Assembly (NCBI GenBank): GCA_002499705.1
Contig: DAMU01000097.1
Coordinates: 1-25,003, forward strand
Direction of reading: 5' to 3'
Origin: Euryarchaeota archaeon UBA91
GTDB taxonomy: Archaea; Thermoplasmatota; Poseidoniia; Poseidoniales; Poseidoniaceae
Length of the DNA: 25,003 nucleotides
Shown here: one piece after another, positions 14,612 through 21,860 of the stretch
Layout: every line of letters begins with the position of its first letter
Position numbering within the stretch: the stretch's first letter is position 1
The notes under the pieces: generated by a model
Seen by the model: the letters and a program-made list of their open reading frames with translations, nothing else
What the model was told of the DNA's origin: nothing
Databases searched by the model: none
Made by a program: the position numbers and the translations under genes

Positions 14612-15927
14612 GCGGTGGACACGGAGCACACGTAGACAATTCCATTTGGATGCGCGCAGTGATGATGGGAGGCATATTCCTTACCATTGGTGTACTTTTG
14701 TTTGCAACATTAGGTGTTTTCATGGCGAATGAAAAACATCACGTTTGGGAAGAGCTTGAAGATGATTACCACCATATGGAAGTCCAATTTGCGATGGACT
14801 CCTCTGAAGAAGGAGCAAACATTTCTGCTCATGAAGCAGAAGAACTCGACCATCTTCATCATGAAGAAATAGCGGCACACCTCTCATACCTCACCTACAG
14901 AGTTGCAGGAATTACCATTCTACTCATGTCAATTACCTATGCAGCGTTTATTGGTGTTGGTGGCTTTTTGAATGCCAGTAAACCAAACGCAGAACATGGA
15001 GACGGACATGATGATGGACACGACGAACATCACGGTTCATCCTCGCCAATTATTTTCGCTTTTGGTATCATGCTGTTCCTTGCAGGATTCCCAGACTTTG
15101 CCATCGCTTGTAAAGCGATGTTGAATGCCGATGTTACAGCTGATTTAGGCATGCTCAGTCTGAGTATTGTCGGATTACTCACCATCGTTATTGCAGTGGC
15201 CAACTGGTGGTTTGAAGACCTGCCATTTAACGGACACGGAGAGCAAATTGCGACATCATATCCGTTTGAAGGAGAACACATCCGCAAAGCAGGATTGTGG
15301 GTTTTCATCATGTCTGAAATCATGGTTTTCGCCACATTCTTTTCTTCGTATCTGCGAATGCGAACAGAATGGTGTACCGATTGGGCTATTGACAGCGGAG
15401 TTGAGGCGTGCAGTGGTGTAGAAAAAGGCACAGTCGTCACTGCTTCGGACTTACTCCGTCACGATTTCGCAACCCTCCTTCCAGGAGCGATCAATACCTT
15501 CGCACTGATTATTTCGTCTTACACCATTGTCTTAGCATTGAAGACCGCTAAGAATGCGAAGTGGGAACGCTCGACTGGAATTATGGGTAAAATCATGCCA
15601 ACTCGAAAAGCAGAAATCCGAAACTATCTCATCGCAACCCTCGCACTCGGTTCACTGTTTATTGTTTTGAAACTCGTTGAATGGAGCCATTTGGTTGCTG
15701 AAGGCTTTGACATCGGAACCACTCAAGGTTCTATCTTTTACATTGCTACCGGAGCCCACGGACTGCACGTTTTCATCGGCCTGCTTGTCATGCTGTATCT
15801 CGTCTTCAAGGCGGATACCGTTGGCTTTGATGAAGACAATGCACAAGGTATCGAATACTTCGGACTTTACTGGCACTTTGTTGACTTAGCTTGGGTAGTC
15901 ATCTTCCCAGCATTCTATCTGTATTGA
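14608..15927 (+). CDS. coxC: Cytochrome c oxidase subunit III with N-terminal membrane and His-rich extension
   Basis: Non-catalytic core subunit that stabilises the oxidase. Length is 439 residues, against roughly 200-290 for common forms. The Cox3 core begins at about residue 195, with ANWWFEDLPFNGHGEQ and KAGLWVFIMSEIMVFATFF, and closes with HGLHVFIGLLVMLYL and YWHFVDLAWVVIFPAFYLY. The first ~190 residues hold about four membrane segments (around 17-38, 97-120, 148-165 and 178-195). Between the first two is an acidic, His-rich loop (HHVWEELEDDYHHME; HEAEELDHLHHEE). After the second is another loop with HGDGHDDGHDEHH at residues 130-142. These loops could bind Cu, Zn or other metal ions; this is inference. 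The four-base overlap with cox1 and GGAGG upstream indicate coupled translation. Confidence 0.93.
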   Translation: MSGGHGAHVDNSIWMRAVMMGGIFLTIGVLLFATLGVFMANEKHHVWEELEDDYHHMEVQFAMDSSEEGANISAHEAEELDHLHHEEIAAHLSYLTYRVAGITILLMSITYAAFIGVGGFLNASKPNAEHGDGHDDGHDEHHGSSSPIIFAFGIMLFLAGFPDFAIACKAMLNADVTADLGMLSLSIVGLLTIVIAVANWWFEDLPFNGHGEQIATSYPFEGEHIRKAGLWVFIMSEIMVFATFFSSYLRMRTEWCTDWAIDSGVEACSGVEKGTVVTASDLLRHDFATLLPGAINTFALIISSYTIVLALKTAKNAKWERSTGIMGKIMPTRKAEIRNYLIATLALGSLFIVLKLVEWSHLVAEGFDIGTTQGSIFYIATGAHGLHVFIGLLVMLYLVFKADTVGFDEDNAQGIEYFGLYWHFVDLAWVVIFPAFYLY

Positions 15928-15934
15928 GGTGAGG
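15928..15934 (+). promoter_or_regulatory. Ribosome-binding site for cox4
   Basis: GGTGAGG lies right after the cox3 stop and two to three bases before the cox4 ATG at 15937. The 9-bp gap between genes is almost filled by this site, which supports the ATG at 15937. Confidence 0.6.
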
Positions 15935-15936
15935 AA

Positions 15937-16296
15937 ATGGGCGAACACATGGAAATAATGGGCAAAGACATCTACTTTTGGAACTTTATCGTTTTGATGT
16001 TCTTCACTTTGTTTGAAGTTGCTGCGGTTTTTTATGACGTCATTCCTGGCACGGAAATAGAAGTTACGAAAATGATGGTTTGGGCTGTTTTGATTATCGT
16101 TGGTATTATCAAAGGATTTGGAATTGCTGCTTTCTTTATGCACTTGAAAGACGACCCACGTATCTATACTCGAACCGCACTCTTCCCCGTTCTTTTTGTT
16201 ATCCTCATGCTCTGGGGAATTGGATTATCAAACCCTGCAGGGGTTACTGAACTTCCAAGTTGGTGCACGCCAAATTGGGATTATGCTACCCGTTAA
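15937..16296 (+). CDS. Cytochrome c oxidase subunit IV (prokaryotic type)
   Basis: A 119-residue membrane protein with three helices (about residues 14-34, 44-68 and 78-97), fitting the prokaryotic Cox4 family. The KGFGIAAFFMHLKDDPR segment in and after helix two is the family mark (K near the helix start, then FFMHLK). It stabilises the oxidase core. The extra C-terminal tail (VTELPSWCTPNWDYATR) has one Cys and should face the outside or inside depending on topology. It is nine bases after cox3 with a strong ribosome-binding site, so it is the fourth gene in the operon. A SCO-type gene starts 53 bp downstream. Confidence 0.88.
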   Translation: MGEHMEIMGKDIYFWNFIVLMFFTLFEVAAVFYDVIPGTEIEVTKMMVWAVLIIVGIIKGFGIAAFFMHLKDDPRIYTRTALFPVLFVILMLWGIGLSNPAGVTELPSWCTPNWDYATR

Positions 16297-16349
16297 CATT
16301 GAATTGATATTACAAAGCATTGATAGGGGCGCGACATCAGCGTTTATTC

Positions 16350-17894
16350 ATGGATAAGAAGACGTGTGTAACCGCTGTCATGGCTTGTTTGCTGCTGTTG
16401 GCATCAATCCCTTCTACTTCAGCATACACCGGACATCAATTGTCGCGCGCAGAAGTTTCTGATTTCACACTTGTCGATCAAAACAATGAGAACTTCACTT
16501 TTTCTCAAAGCCTATCTGACGTTCATGTCGTGGCCTTCATCTTTACAGAATGTCCCGATGTTTGCCCAGTAATTACGCAATCACTCAAACTGGTTCAAGA
16601 TGGTCTTTCAGATGCTGATGCCCAAGAGGTCGAGTTCATCTCAATCTCGGTAGATCCGCGTCGCGATACACCTGAACGTCTTGCGACCTTTACCGAACTT
16701 CATGGTGTTGATTGGCCTCACCTTACTGGAGAGGCAGACGTTCTTGCAGATGTGTACAATACTTTCGGCATTATCGTACAAGAAGACGTCATTGAAGCGC
16801 ATATCGCTAATTCTGATCCGACAGTCACTTACGTTGACACAAACGGTAATGCCACAGAAATGATGTTCGAGCCTACAGGTTGGACTTCTACAGAAATGAT
16901 TGCAGAAGAAGCGAACTGGAACCTCAATGCTTCTTACGGGCAGTATGGCCATATGGTGACTGGAATCAATGGGGTTGAATCTCCATCTGACTGGTCATGG
17001 TATTGGTCTTTGAACATTTACAATGAATCGTCTTCGGCTTGGGAAGAATCAGCGGTAGGAGTTGATGAAGTCGATGCTTTGGAAAATACAAACCTTGTGT
17101 GGGCTGCCTCGAATGCAAACATGTCTGCTCTTTCTGCACCTTCATTAAATGAATCCGAACCATCAATCCAAGTTCTCTATCCGAACAATACGCTTGACTC
17201 ACATACCCTGCAATCCGAATTTTCTGCCTACCACCTGACGAAGGGAGCTTTTGATGCAGCGGGAATGAACGCGTCGTTTTCCATCGACCCTACATACGGG
17301 CATTTCTTAGATGCACTCGATGATGTCAACAGCCCCAGTGACTGGTCTTGGTATTGGACCCTCTACAGTTGGAACACTTCGAGTGACGGTTGGGAATACT
17401 CTTCGGTAGGAGTCGATGATATGGTCGAGCCTGGTTATATCGCTTGGGCTCCGAATACAACGAATGTCTCACAGATACCAATGCCCGAATCTTTGCAGCC
17501 TAACAACGACCCAAATTCTGCAGCATGCAATGGATCTGGATGGGAAATGGGTTCTGGGTCTGGAAAGCATTGTATGTGCGATGAAGGCTATGAATGGGCA
17601 GAAGGTGACCGCTTGTCTTGCGTCAGCACCGGTGAAGTTGAGATTGAATATTCGATTGGACATTCGACTATCACTTACATCTTGGACGGTATGACGCCAA
17701 AAATCGCTTGGACTGGAGATTCATGGAATGCGGATGATTTCCGTGCAGACGTTGAACAAGTGCTTGCATCGCAATCCTCTTCTGGCAATGCAAACATCAT
17801 ACCAGGAATGACGTTCATCGTCGCAGTATCTGGTCTAACCTTTGCCGCTCTCATCGTTCATATTCAGTCAACCGATGAAGAAGATGATGCGTAA
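16350..17894 (+). CDS. SCO1/SenC-like copper chaperone fused to two DUF4430-like repeats and a membrane anchor
   Basis: Likely delivers copper to CuA, or reduces its Cys pair, on the outer face. Length is 514 residues; most SCO proteins have about 200. A signal peptide (residues 1-25) precedes a thioredoxin-fold SCO domain to about residue 185. The domain has Cys68 and Cys72 in FTECPDVCP, and VDPRRDTPERLATF. The third copper ligand, a His normally five residues before the YLID strand, is unclear: His151 lies ten residues before TYVD. Two DUF4430-like repeats follow, with SDWSWYW at residues 213-219 and 330-336. Next is a Cys-rich, EGF-like patch (about 393-425, including HCMCDEGYEW), then a terminal helix (about 484-505). 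The ATG at 16350 puts the signal peptide at the start; a TTG at 16320 is weaker. The fusion is unusual; the repeats' role is unknown. Confidence 0.85.
   Translation: MDKKTCVTAVMACLLLLASIPSTSAYTGHQLSRAEVSDFTLVDQNNENFTFSQSLSDVHVVAFIFTECPDVCPVITQSLKLVQDGLSDADAQEVEFISISVDPRRDTPERLATFTELHGVDWPHLTGEADVLADVYNTFGIIVQEDVIEAHIANSDPTVTYVDTNGNATEMMFEPTGWTSTEMIAEEANWNLNASYGQYGHMVTGINGVESPSDWSWYWSLNIYNESSSAWEESAVGVDEVDALENTNLVWAASNANMSALSAPSLNESEPSIQVLYPNNTLDSHTLQSEFSAYHLTKGAFDAAGMNASFSIDPTYGHFLDALDDVNSPSDWSWYWTLYSWNTSSDGWEYSSVGVDDMVEPGYIAWAPNTTNVSQIPMPESLQPNNDPNSAACNGSGWEMGSGSGKHCMCDEGYEWAEGDRLSCVSTGEVEIEYSIGHSTITYILDGMTPKIAWTGDSWNADDFRADVEQVLASQSSSGNANIIPGMTFIVAVSGLTFAALIVHIQSTDEEDDA
16989..17006 (+). 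repeat. Direct repeat copy 1 within the SCO gene
   Basis: GACTGGTCATGGTATTGG differs by one base from a second copy at 17340-17357. Both code for DWSWYW and mark equivalent points in two tandem DUF4430-like domains. The near identity suggests a recent duplication or strong constraint on this motif. Confidence 0.7.
17340..17357 (+). repeat. Direct repeat copy 2 within the SCO gene
   Basis: GACTGGTCTTGGTATTGG, the second copy of the DWSWYW-coding repeat, 351 bp after the first. A similar GTAGGAGT-GATGA segment follows each copy by about 50-60 bases, showing that the whole domain is duplicated. Confidence 0.7.
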
Positions 17895-17933
17895 GCCTCA
17901 TATTGAATTGGCATCCGCCTGTAGTTGCGAAAA

Positions 17934-17950
17934 CGGGGTTTATCGCCCCG
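17934..17950 (+). other. GC-rich hairpin just upstream of tRNA-Ser
   Basis: CGGGG at 17934-17938 pairs with CCCCG at 17946-17950 around a seven-base loop. It lies 40 bp after the SCO stop and eight bases before the mature tRNA start. It may end the cox-SCO message or belong to the tRNA 5' leader or promoter. There is no U-tract after it. Confidence 0.35.
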
Positions 17951-17957
17951 AACTCTT

Positions 17958-18043
17958 GCAGAGGTCGCATAGCCCGGTATTGCGGTGGACTTGAAATCCA
18001 CTGTCCCTAGGACTCGGGGGTTCGAATCCCTCTCTCTGCGCCA
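17958..18043 (+). tRNA. tRNA-Ser (anticodon UGA)
   Basis: An 86-nt class II tRNA. The acceptor stem is GCAGAGG (17958-17964) paired with TCTCTGC (18033-18039) including one G-U. The anticodon stem GTGGA/TCCAC encloses TGA at 17992-17994, decoding UCA serine codons. A long variable arm (around TGTCCCTAGGACT) is typical of serine tRNAs. The T arm is GGGGG-TTCGAAT-CCCTC with one G-U. The discriminator is G, the serine identity base, and CCA is encoded at 18041-18043. There is no intron. It stands alone between the SCO gene and a lipoprotein gene on the same strand. Confidence 0.97.
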
Positions 18044-18071
18044 TCTTCCTTTGTCTTGATTTTCCTTTTGA
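18044..18071 (+). terminator. T-rich stretch, likely tRNA terminator
   Basis: Directly after the tRNA CCA lie several short T runs (TCTTCCTTTG, GATTTTCCTTTTG). Archaeal RNA polymerase often terminates at T-rich tracts without a hairpin, so this probably ends tRNA-Ser transcription. The assignment is by position and composition only. Confidence 0.45.
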
Positions 18072-18113
18072 CTGAACGAAGAGTTCTCAAACTAAAGCAT
18101 CACTCGGTCAATC

Positions 18114-19583
18114 ATGCGCCGAGGCCTCTTCGCCGTCTTGCTCGTCCTCAGCATGGCTCTCGCTGGATGTTTAGGGCCATCAACTGCTTCTTGGGGGAGC
18201 GATAGCGGTGAGTTGCACGTTGATTTTTCTCAAGATTTAACGACGATTAAAAGTGGCTTAGGCTCTGAAACATTCGAAAGGTCAGACATTGAAGCGATTG
18301 GCTGTTCCGAATCTGGAAATTTGACTGCCAACCCTTCAAGCACGGTTTCATTCACTGGCTATTTAGCCGCCAGCCACTTTTATTCCTCTCATTCTTCCAC
18401 CGGCGGAGCGAATGGAATGGATAACGCAGTCGCAACAAGTGTAGCGATTGAACGCATGTCCTTCAGTGCCGCAAGTAATGTCGTTGAGGGCGACGGTTCA
18501 AGAATCGATGTCAAAAATTGGGATATGCCTCTCAGCCCAGAAACAGGGGCAGGCTCAGTTGATCTTGATGAGGTGGACCGAGATTCAAACACGTATTGGT
18601 ACATTCTCGGCCTCATCCCTACAACCGAAAACATCCATGATGGATTGACAGCATTGGATGAATGGCATCAATCGGTTACCATACATGGATACCTTATGCA
18701 AACCAATGACAGCGGAACTTCTCCGGGATACTATAACTATCAATCAGTGGAAGAAGATTGCAGTCTTGAAATTGGAACTCAGAATCGCGAGAGTGCATAC
18801 GTGCTTGTGACCAGCATTGAGTTGGATGGCGCCACCATTAGTTCAGACGGCGAATCAGATGATGAATGGGTTCACGGCGATGTCCCCTTCATTGGTAGAG
18901 CAGGTTACATTCTCTTTTTCTTGGCATTCGGAATTGGCGGAGGAGTAGGTGCGTTTATCTTATCAAAGATGTTTGTAATGCAGGGAGCAAAATCAACGAT
19001 GAAAACGCTCCTTGGAAAAGCAGGTATGGAATCGATTAAGCAAGTGAAGAAGGATGCCAAATCCGCTAAAGCATCCGGCTTAGTATCACCCTCTCAACGT
19101 AAGGAAGAGGCGAGAAAACAGGCATCCAAAACGAAACCCAATGAACCAAAGAAGACCTATGATGAACCTGAACTTGCAGGTTTTGACCTCGACAGCGTCC
19201 TCTCATCCGGTCCAAGCATGGGTTCTACGACCGAATTTGGCGGCCAAGGCTCTTCAGTCGTTGAGACAATCGAATCTCAAGAGATGGAGCGGGAAATATC
19301 CGAACAATCCTCAGTTATCCCTTCATCTCCAACGGCGTCCTCATTCCCACCTCGACAATCGACTTCCAGCGTCACCTCGAGTCAACCGCCTCGTCAGCAA
19401 AGAGAACATTACACTTCTTCGGCGCCCGTGAAAAAGAAATCTGCAGGCCCTCCAAAAAAGAAAACCGTTCGCAAGAGAAAGGCGTCAACTCCTCAACAAG
19501 AAGCTCCAGTCGAGGATTCTAAGCAACCTGCCCGAGATGAGTTTAACGAGCCCGAAGAAGAATTTTCGGACTTTTCATTCTGA
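18114..19583 (+). CDS. Lipobox protein with membrane helix and long disordered cytoplasmic tail
   Basis: A 489-residue protein of unknown function. A signal sequence with lipobox LAGC (Cys19) suggests a lipid-anchored N terminus on the outer face. An outer domain with three further Cys residues covers about residues 20-260. A membrane helix at about 264-287 (GYILFFLAFGIGGGVGAFIL) follows. The rest is a tail of about 200 residues facing the cytoplasm: first basic and Lys-rich (IKQVKKDAKSAKAS), then rich in Ser, Pro, Gln and Thr, then very basic (PPKKKTVRKRK), ending acidic (EEEFSDFSF). No family is recognised. Such a tail could bind partners or nucleic acid; this is a guess. The ATG at 18114 fits the signal. 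The end overlaps the convergent lipid-kinase gene by nine bases. Confidence 0.72.
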   Translation: MRRGLFAVLLVLSMALAGCLGPSTASWGSDSGELHVDFSQDLTTIKSGLGSETFERSDIEAIGCSESGNLTANPSSTVSFTGYLAASHFYSSHSSTGGANGMDNAVATSVAIERMSFSAASNVVEGDGSRIDVKNWDMPLSPETGAGSVDLDEVDRDSNTYWYILGLIPTTENIHDGLTALDEWHQSVTIHGYLMQTNDSGTSPGYYNYQSVEEDCSLEIGTQNRESAYVLVTSIELDGATISSDGESDDEWVHGDVPFIGRAGYILFFLAFGIGGGVGAFILSKMFVMQGAKSTMKTLLGKAGMESIKQVKKDAKSAKASGLVSPSQRKEEARKQASKTKPNEPKKTYDEPELAGFDLDSVLSSGPSMGSTTEFGGQGSSVVETIESQEMEREISEQSSVIPSSPTASSFPPRQSTSSVTSSQPPRQQREHYTSSAPVKKKSAGPPKKKTVRKRKASTPQQEAPVEDSKQPARDEFNEPEEEFSDFSF

Positions 19584-20639
19584 TAGTGGTACGCAGATTT
19601 GTACTGCACCCGGTAATACTTCCATGTTCAACGGCGTTGAACCGATGTTCTCACCATCAACATTGATTGCAGCTGGTGCCGGAGTTTTGATCGACAAAGT
19701 TCTGAATTTGTGATAATCAACGCGTGGATGGAAAACATGTCGACCCTCTTTTTTGAGCATACCAAATGCCTTGAGTACATCTCGGCGCGTCATTTTCTTC
19801 AGAATTCCAATATCCATTACTCCATCATCAAGTGAGGCGCCCGGAGCCAAAGGCAACATTGAGCCGCCAGTTTGACTGTTCTGAATTAAAAAGAGCGTGT
19901 AATCCCCTTTCATTTCTTTATCGTCAATTGTCAATGTAGCGTGGCGACGGTTGTTAGCCATGATGGCCATAAGGATGCCAACGTCGTATCGCATTGGACC
20001 CATCCATCGCATTTTTTCAGCTTTAATCGTCGAATCAACGCCCAGCCCCCAAGTAACCAAATTGTGACTATACCGGACAGTTTGGCCATTTTCAGAACCA
20101 GGAAGCCCGTTAACCATTTCCACTTTCGCTAAATCAAGACTTTGTCGCCCACCGCTTACAAGGCTGCGAACAGCCTGCTCAGTTGAGGTAAGGCGAAGAT
20201 CGTTCGCCATCGAATTACCAGTTCCTGCAGGAATGAGGGCGAACAAACCCCCACCTCCGGGTTGAGCGTTCATGCGCCCAGTAATTACTTCGGACAAACT
20301 TCCATCCCCGCCTATAACGGCAAAGATATCTTCTGAAGTTGCCTCAATGCCTTGAGCAATCTCGATTAAGTGACCGCTGTACTCTGAAAAGTGAATCCCA
20401 ACGGTCTTCCCCTCTTTCTCGAGCATGTCTTTGACTTGCTCACCAATGGCTCTCCCCTTCTTTTTACCAGCGAAAGGATTCACCAGAAGGTGAATGCGCC
20501 CAATATCTCCAGCCTTGTCAGGTTTTTGAGTGAAAACCTCAGCATAAATCGGTTTGTGTGCCCCCTTTTTCCGTTTCGTGGTCAAGTCGGGTTCGAAGCT
20601 TAGAGCGAGGGGTACTTGCCCCACCTCATCGTTTGACAT
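19575..20639 (-). CDS. Diacylglycerol/sphingosine kinase-family lipid kinase (YegS/LCB5-like)
   Basis: Phosphorylates a lipid hydroxyl using ATP at the cytoplasmic membrane face. Length is 354 residues. The catalytic domain has VNPFAGKKKG at residues 53-62, the nucleotide loop IGGDGSLSEV at 109-118 and PAGTGNSMANDL from residue 137, all hallmarks of the DAGKc family. A C-terminal beta domain ends with NVDGENIGSTPLNMEVLPGA, as in YegS/LCB5 proteins. Archaeal members may act on archaeol-type or isoprenoid lipids, but the substrate here is unknown. The ATG at 20639 is chosen; a GTG at 20681 would add 14 residues. It converges on the lipobox gene with a nine-base overlap and diverges from ribD. 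A palindrome GGTTTCAAACC at 20661-20671 lies upstream. Confidence 0.9.
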   Translation of the reverse strand: MSNDEVGQVPLALSFEPDLTTKRKKGAHKPIYAEVFTQKPDKAGDIGRIHLLVNPFAGKKKGRAIGEQVKDMLEKEGKTVGIHFSEYSGHLIEIAQGIEATSEDIFAVIGGDGSLSEVITGRMNAQPGGGGLFALIPAGTGNSMANDLRLTSTEQAVRSLVSGGRQSLDLAKVEMVNGLPGSENGQTVRYSHNLVTWGLGVDSTIKAEKMRWMGPMRYDVGILMAIMANNRRHATLTIDDKEMKGDYTLFLIQNSQTGGSMLPLAPGASLDDGVMDIGILKKMTRRDVLKAFGMLKKEGRHVFHPRVDYHKFRTLSIKTPAPAAINVDGENIGSTPLNMEVLPGAVQICVPLSE

Positions 20640-20836
20640 GCTTAGAAGAGGTGGGTGTTTGGTTTCAAACCTTCTGTACACTCTTTTGTTAAACGCAATT
20701 CATATTGGGCGAGAACTCATTCATACTGCATATTCTTGGGCAACACCATGTGAATACCCCCTCAATGGTCCTTTTTCATGCAATACTATCGAGGTGAAAT
20801 GCAAGAGGTCTTGAACCCGACCGATGTGGAAGGAAC
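20640..20836. promoter_or_regulatory. Divergent gap between lipid kinase and ribD
   Basis: About 197 bp that should hold both promoters. It contains the palindrome GGTTTCAAACC (20661-20671), AT-rich patches around 20690-20735, and GGAAGG just before the ribD ATG. I see no conserved FMN-riboswitch structure. A 38-codon frame starting at ATG 20799 runs into ribD in another frame and is not convincing. Confidence 0.3.
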
Positions 20837-21859
20837 ATGGCGAGTCCTTGGACTGCAGATGAAAAGGGGTTCATGCAACGAGCTCTTGATGTCGCAGAAC
20901 GCGGACGAGGAAAGGTAAGCCCCAATCCTCTGGTGGGCTGTGTGTTGGTCAAGGATGGTGAAGTAATTGCTGAAGGGTGGCACGACCATCTCGGCGGCTT
21001 ACATGCAGAACAAATGGCGATTCACGACGCAGAATCGAACGGTCATTCTCCCAACGGTGCAGTCGCCTATGTGACTCTTGAACCTTGTAACCACTTTGGA
21101 CGGACTCCTCCGTGTACTGAAGCATTGATGTGGGCAGGCGTCAAAGAAGTCGTTGTCGCACACTATGATCCAAATCCAACCGTTCGTGGCAAGGGGATCC
21201 AAGTTCTCGAAGACGCAGGGATTGAAGTACGTCAAGGGCTGTTAGAAGATGAGGCTTCCACCCAAATGCATCCGTTTTTGCATTGGTGCCAACATCGCAG
21301 ACCATTGGTAACGGTCAAAATGGCGGTCGATGCCAACGGCTCAGTCGATGATCGGAGTCAAAACCCTCAACGTTTCACATCCGAGGTTTGCCTTGATCTT
21401 GTCCACGGACTGCGCAAAGAATGCGATGCAATTCTCGTCGGTGTGGAAACAGTCGTACGTGACAATCCTCTGCTGACGGTTCGTCGTGTTCCTACAGAAC
21501 GCCAACCACTTCGAATCGTCATTGACCCGAACCAGCGAACTCCAAAAGACGCGCTTCTCTTGACCGATGAGCATGAAACTCTTGTCATGGGTGAGGATTT
21601 TACGTCCTTGTCAGCGCTGCTCAATCTTCTTGGTGACAAAGAAATTCAACGATTAATGGTTGAAGGAGGTCCAACAACGGTAGGCTCCTTCTTAGACCAA
21701 GGTTTTGTTGACGAGTTTTACTTGATTCAGAGCAAAGTCATCCATGAGCAACCGGTTGCTTCCAACATTGATGAACGGCGTCTTACCTCTGCGGGTCTTT
21801 CTCACACGTCTACTGAATCATGGGGAGAGGAAACCGTTCAACTTTGGACACGGCCCTAG
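20837..21859 (+). CDS. ribD: Bifunctional riboflavin biosynthesis protein RibD (deaminase/reductase)
   Basis: Carries out the second and third steps of riboflavin synthesis: deamination of the pyrimidine intermediate and reduction of its ribosyl side chain. Length is 340 residues, typical for bacterial RibD. The N-terminal cytidine-deaminase-like domain has zinc ligands His56 (HAE, with catalytic Glu58), Cys84 and Cys93 in EPCNHFGRTPPCTEAL. The C-terminal RibC/DHFR-like reductase domain has PLVTVKMAVDANGSV, AILVGVETVVRDNPLLTVR and VEGGPTTVGSFL for NADPH and substrate. The deaminase-first order is the bacterial one; most archaea use a stand-alone reductase, so this may be acquired. The ATG at 20837 has GGAAGG upstream. 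No other riboflavin gene is in the window. It converges with a lipoprotein gene. Confidence 0.95.
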   Translation: MASPWTADEKGFMQRALDVAERGRGKVSPNPLVGCVLVKDGEVIAEGWHDHLGGLHAEQMAIHDAESNGHSPNGAVAYVTLEPCNHFGRTPPCTEALMWAGVKEVVVAHYDPNPTVRGKGIQVLEDAGIEVRQGLLEDEASTQMHPFLHWCQHRRPLVTVKMAVDANGSVDDRSQNPQRFTSEVCLDLVHGLRKECDAILVGVETVVRDNPLLTVRRVPTERQPLRIVIDPNQRTPKDALLLTDEHETLVMGEDFTSLSALLNLLGDKEIQRLMVEGGPTTVGSFLDQGFVDEFYLIQSKVIHEQPVASNIDERRLTSAGLSHTSTESWGEETVQLWTRP

Positions 21860-21860
21860 A

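Noticed and set aside
20640..20836. FMN riboswitch upstream of ribD
   Set aside because: No RFN-type conserved blocks or multi-stem layout could be seen, and archaeal ribD genes are not expected to carry one.
20799..20915. Small 38-codon frame starting at ATG 20799 with GAGGTG in front
   Set aside because: It runs into ribD in another frame, the ribosome-binding site is too close (two bases), and the product shows no recognisable pattern. The ribD start at 20837 is well supported.
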